Shown here: positions 9,776-10,895 of the stretch, piece after piece | How the letters are laid out: every line of letters starts with the position of its first letter | Position numbering within the stretch: position 1 is the first letter of the stretch | DNA from: Smittium culicis | Lineage: Eukaryota; Kickxellomycota; Harpellomycetes; Harpellales; Legeriomycetaceae | Direction of reading: 5' to 3' | NCBI GenBank assembly: GCA_001970855.1 | Contig: LSSN01001128.1 | Span: forward strand, 1 to 10,895 | Length of the DNA: 10,895 bases | Notes under the pieces: model-generated | Told to the model about the DNA's origin: nothing | Databases searched by the model: none | The model's input: only the letters and a program-made list of their open reading frames with translations | Program-made: the position numbers and the translations under genes

Positions 9776-10096
9776 ATGAGCGAACATCCAGCAAACACTA
9801 TGGCCGCCCTTTTGGTCGCAGGAGGTCTAATGGGCTACTTCAAATCAGGATCTGTCATTTCGTTAGTCGCAAGTACCACTATCGGCGCAATGTACGTTTA
9901 CTCGGGTTATCAAATGAAGAAAAACAATCAAATCGGCTACGATCTCGCTGTTGTTGCCTCCCTCGCTGTCGTTGGTGCTATGGGCCCAAAAGCTGTCAGA
10001 ACTTTTAAACCCATCCCTGCAACAGTTAGCATCCTCGGCCTTGCTACTGGCGGTTTCTATGCTAAAAAAGCATACGAGTTCAGATATGGTGTTTAA
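9776..10096 (+). CDS. TMEM14-family small membrane protein
   Basis: A 106-residue, intronless gene for a protein of the TMEM14 (formerly UPF0136) family, relative of yeast YJR085C and animal TMEM14A/B/C. Animal TMEM14C sits in the mitochondrial inner membrane and supports porphyrin import for haem synthesis; that exact role is not established for fungal members. Four hydrophobic segments are visible at about residues 7-22, 26-44, 54-70 and 79-95, with the family's N-terminal EHPANT, GGLMGYFKSGSVISL near 16-30 and a KPIPA motif near 78-82. Length is normal for the family. The ATG at 9776 has A at -3. The frame is open for 13 more codons upstream but has no ATG there, and family members begin at this MSEHP-like position. 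Codons end in C or G unusually often for this window, as in the cyclohydrolase, which suggests strong expression. Stop is TAA at 10094-10096. Confidence 0.93.
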   Translation: MSEHPANTMAALLVAGGLMGYFKSGSVISLVASTTIGAMYVYSGYQMKKNNQIGYDLAVVASLAVVGAMGPKAVRTFKPIPATVSILGLATGGFYAKKAYEFRYGV

Positions 10097-10895
10097 ATAT
10101 ACTTTAGAGCTTTTGATGCCTCTCTATCACCTTAGCTTCCCCCCCTCTCCCCCACATTTTTGTATCCTTCACGTGTATTTTCTCCTGTGCTATTTTTATA
10201 TTTTCTTTTCCTCTTTTTTATAAAATTCTTTATAAATCTTTTTTTAAAATATAAACATATTTCGTTACTTACCAATACCTTCAACCCAGTCCTATATTTT
10301 ATTACTTTGTATCTCAGCCCTACACATTTTTTGTGTTTGTACAATATAAATCAGTGGTTGTTTTATGCGTTATACTTCATGCTAACTATTAATGCTCTAT
10401 CAATATGTGCTTTTTAATTTTAGTCGCCGTTTATGTTCAATAATAATCAATCAACAAATTTTATTTGGTGCGTTGAAAATTTTTTTTCAACTCTTATTAA
10501 ATCTTATTTGGTTGTAAAATACATAATGATACTAATATTCCAAAATAAAATGTCTACTTTTTTAGGTCTAGACTAACGAAAACACATATATTATTAGATA
10601 TAGAATTAGAAAAAAATCAGTATAGCATTCAGTTATGATAAAAGTACAGTTTAAATAAAAAAAATACACGTAAATAACATCTATGCAAATAGAAATGATA
10701 TCATTATAGTTTTTTAACAGCAAAATATTAGTATGAAATTCAAAAAACAAGTAATAAAAAATTAAACTAATCTCTCTTTACTGCTTTGGATGACAATATA
10801 GTAATTATATAATCGTATCTAACAGCATGTAGGTCCTAAGAATAAAAAATAAAAAAAGCGAACAACAGATGCGCTCTTCTTACTCAAAAATTTAA
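10097..10895. other. Spacer downstream of TMEM14
   Basis: About 800 bases of AT-rich sequence. It opens with the presumed TMEM14 3' untranslated region, which contains a pure pyrimidine tract with 14 C in 18 bases (10136-10153), unusual for this composition. Overlapping open frames on both strands between 10132 and 10417 are low-complexity F/L/Y-rich translations with no recognisable domain, and I do not accept them as genes. The last 130 bases may hold the final exon of a minus-strand gene. Confidence 0.6.
10767..10835 (-). CDS. Possible terminal exon of an unidentified minus-strand gene
   Basis: On the minus strand, a long T-rich tract with few interruptions ends in CTTAG at 10836. A frame then stays open for 22 codons (beginning DLHAVRYDY) to a TAG at 10769-10767. 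The acceptor is as good as any confirmed intron in the window. The peptide has normal composition rather than the Phe/Ile/Lys/Asn bias of chance frames. The preceding exon would lie beyond the window: a GTAAGA at about 10883 would make an intron of only some 48 bases and puts a TGA in this frame. I do not recognise the peptide. Chance is a real alternative. Confidence 0.25.
   Translation of the reverse strand, partial: DLHAVRYDYIITILSSKAVKRD

Noticed and set aside
10132..10417. Overlapping 70-90 codon frames on both strands after TMEM14
   Set aside because: They are low-complexity translations rich in Phe, Leu, Tyr and Lys, lacking conserved motifs and overlapping one another.

Overview
The window looks like nuclear DNA from an AT-rich, intron-rich fungus. 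Introns are short (75-171 bases), GT-AG and very AT-rich, and coding exons are visibly richer in G+C than the spacers. The two small proteins and the large chromatin protein all have fungal relatives. The serine-rich leader running into an 'LSWPS-GTR' junction of the GTP cyclohydrolase resembles fungal versions of that enzyme. An early-diverging (zygomycete-grade) lineage would fit the base composition and intron sizes, but I cannot name a genus from this sequence.

Three protein genes are well supported. (1) Positions 1-832, plus strand: GTP cyclohydrolase I, the first enzyme of folate/pterin synthesis. It is cut by the window start and has one intron (117-224). (2) Positions 7770-2653, minus strand: a complete HIRA/HIR1-type histone chaperone subunit. 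I rebuilt it by hand as 14 exons whose phases all agree, giving about 1240 residues: an N-terminal WD40 propeller, an ASF1-binding B-domain and a C-terminal Hira domain, separated by long Asn/Ser-rich linkers. (3) Positions 9776-10096, plus strand: a 106-residue, intronless TMEM14-family mitochondrial membrane protein with a TATA-like box about 100 bases upstream.

GCH1 and HIRA converge on a 1.8 kb AT-rich spacer (833-2652). HIRA and TMEM14 diverge from a 2.0 kb spacer (7771-9775), which may hold a non-coding leader exon of HIRA. A 0.8 kb spacer follows TMEM14 (10097-10895), and its far end may carry the last exon of a minus-strand gene.

The three genes serve unrelated housekeeping roles (pterin synthesis, nucleosome assembly, mitochondrial membrane). 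They do not form a functional cluster, and I see no mobile element, CRISPR array, tRNA or rRNA. I found no new biological system. The most interesting points are in HIRA: the unusual splice donor of intron 7, which lies right behind the B-domain, and the fact that retaining this stop-free intron would give a chaperone lacking its C-terminal half.
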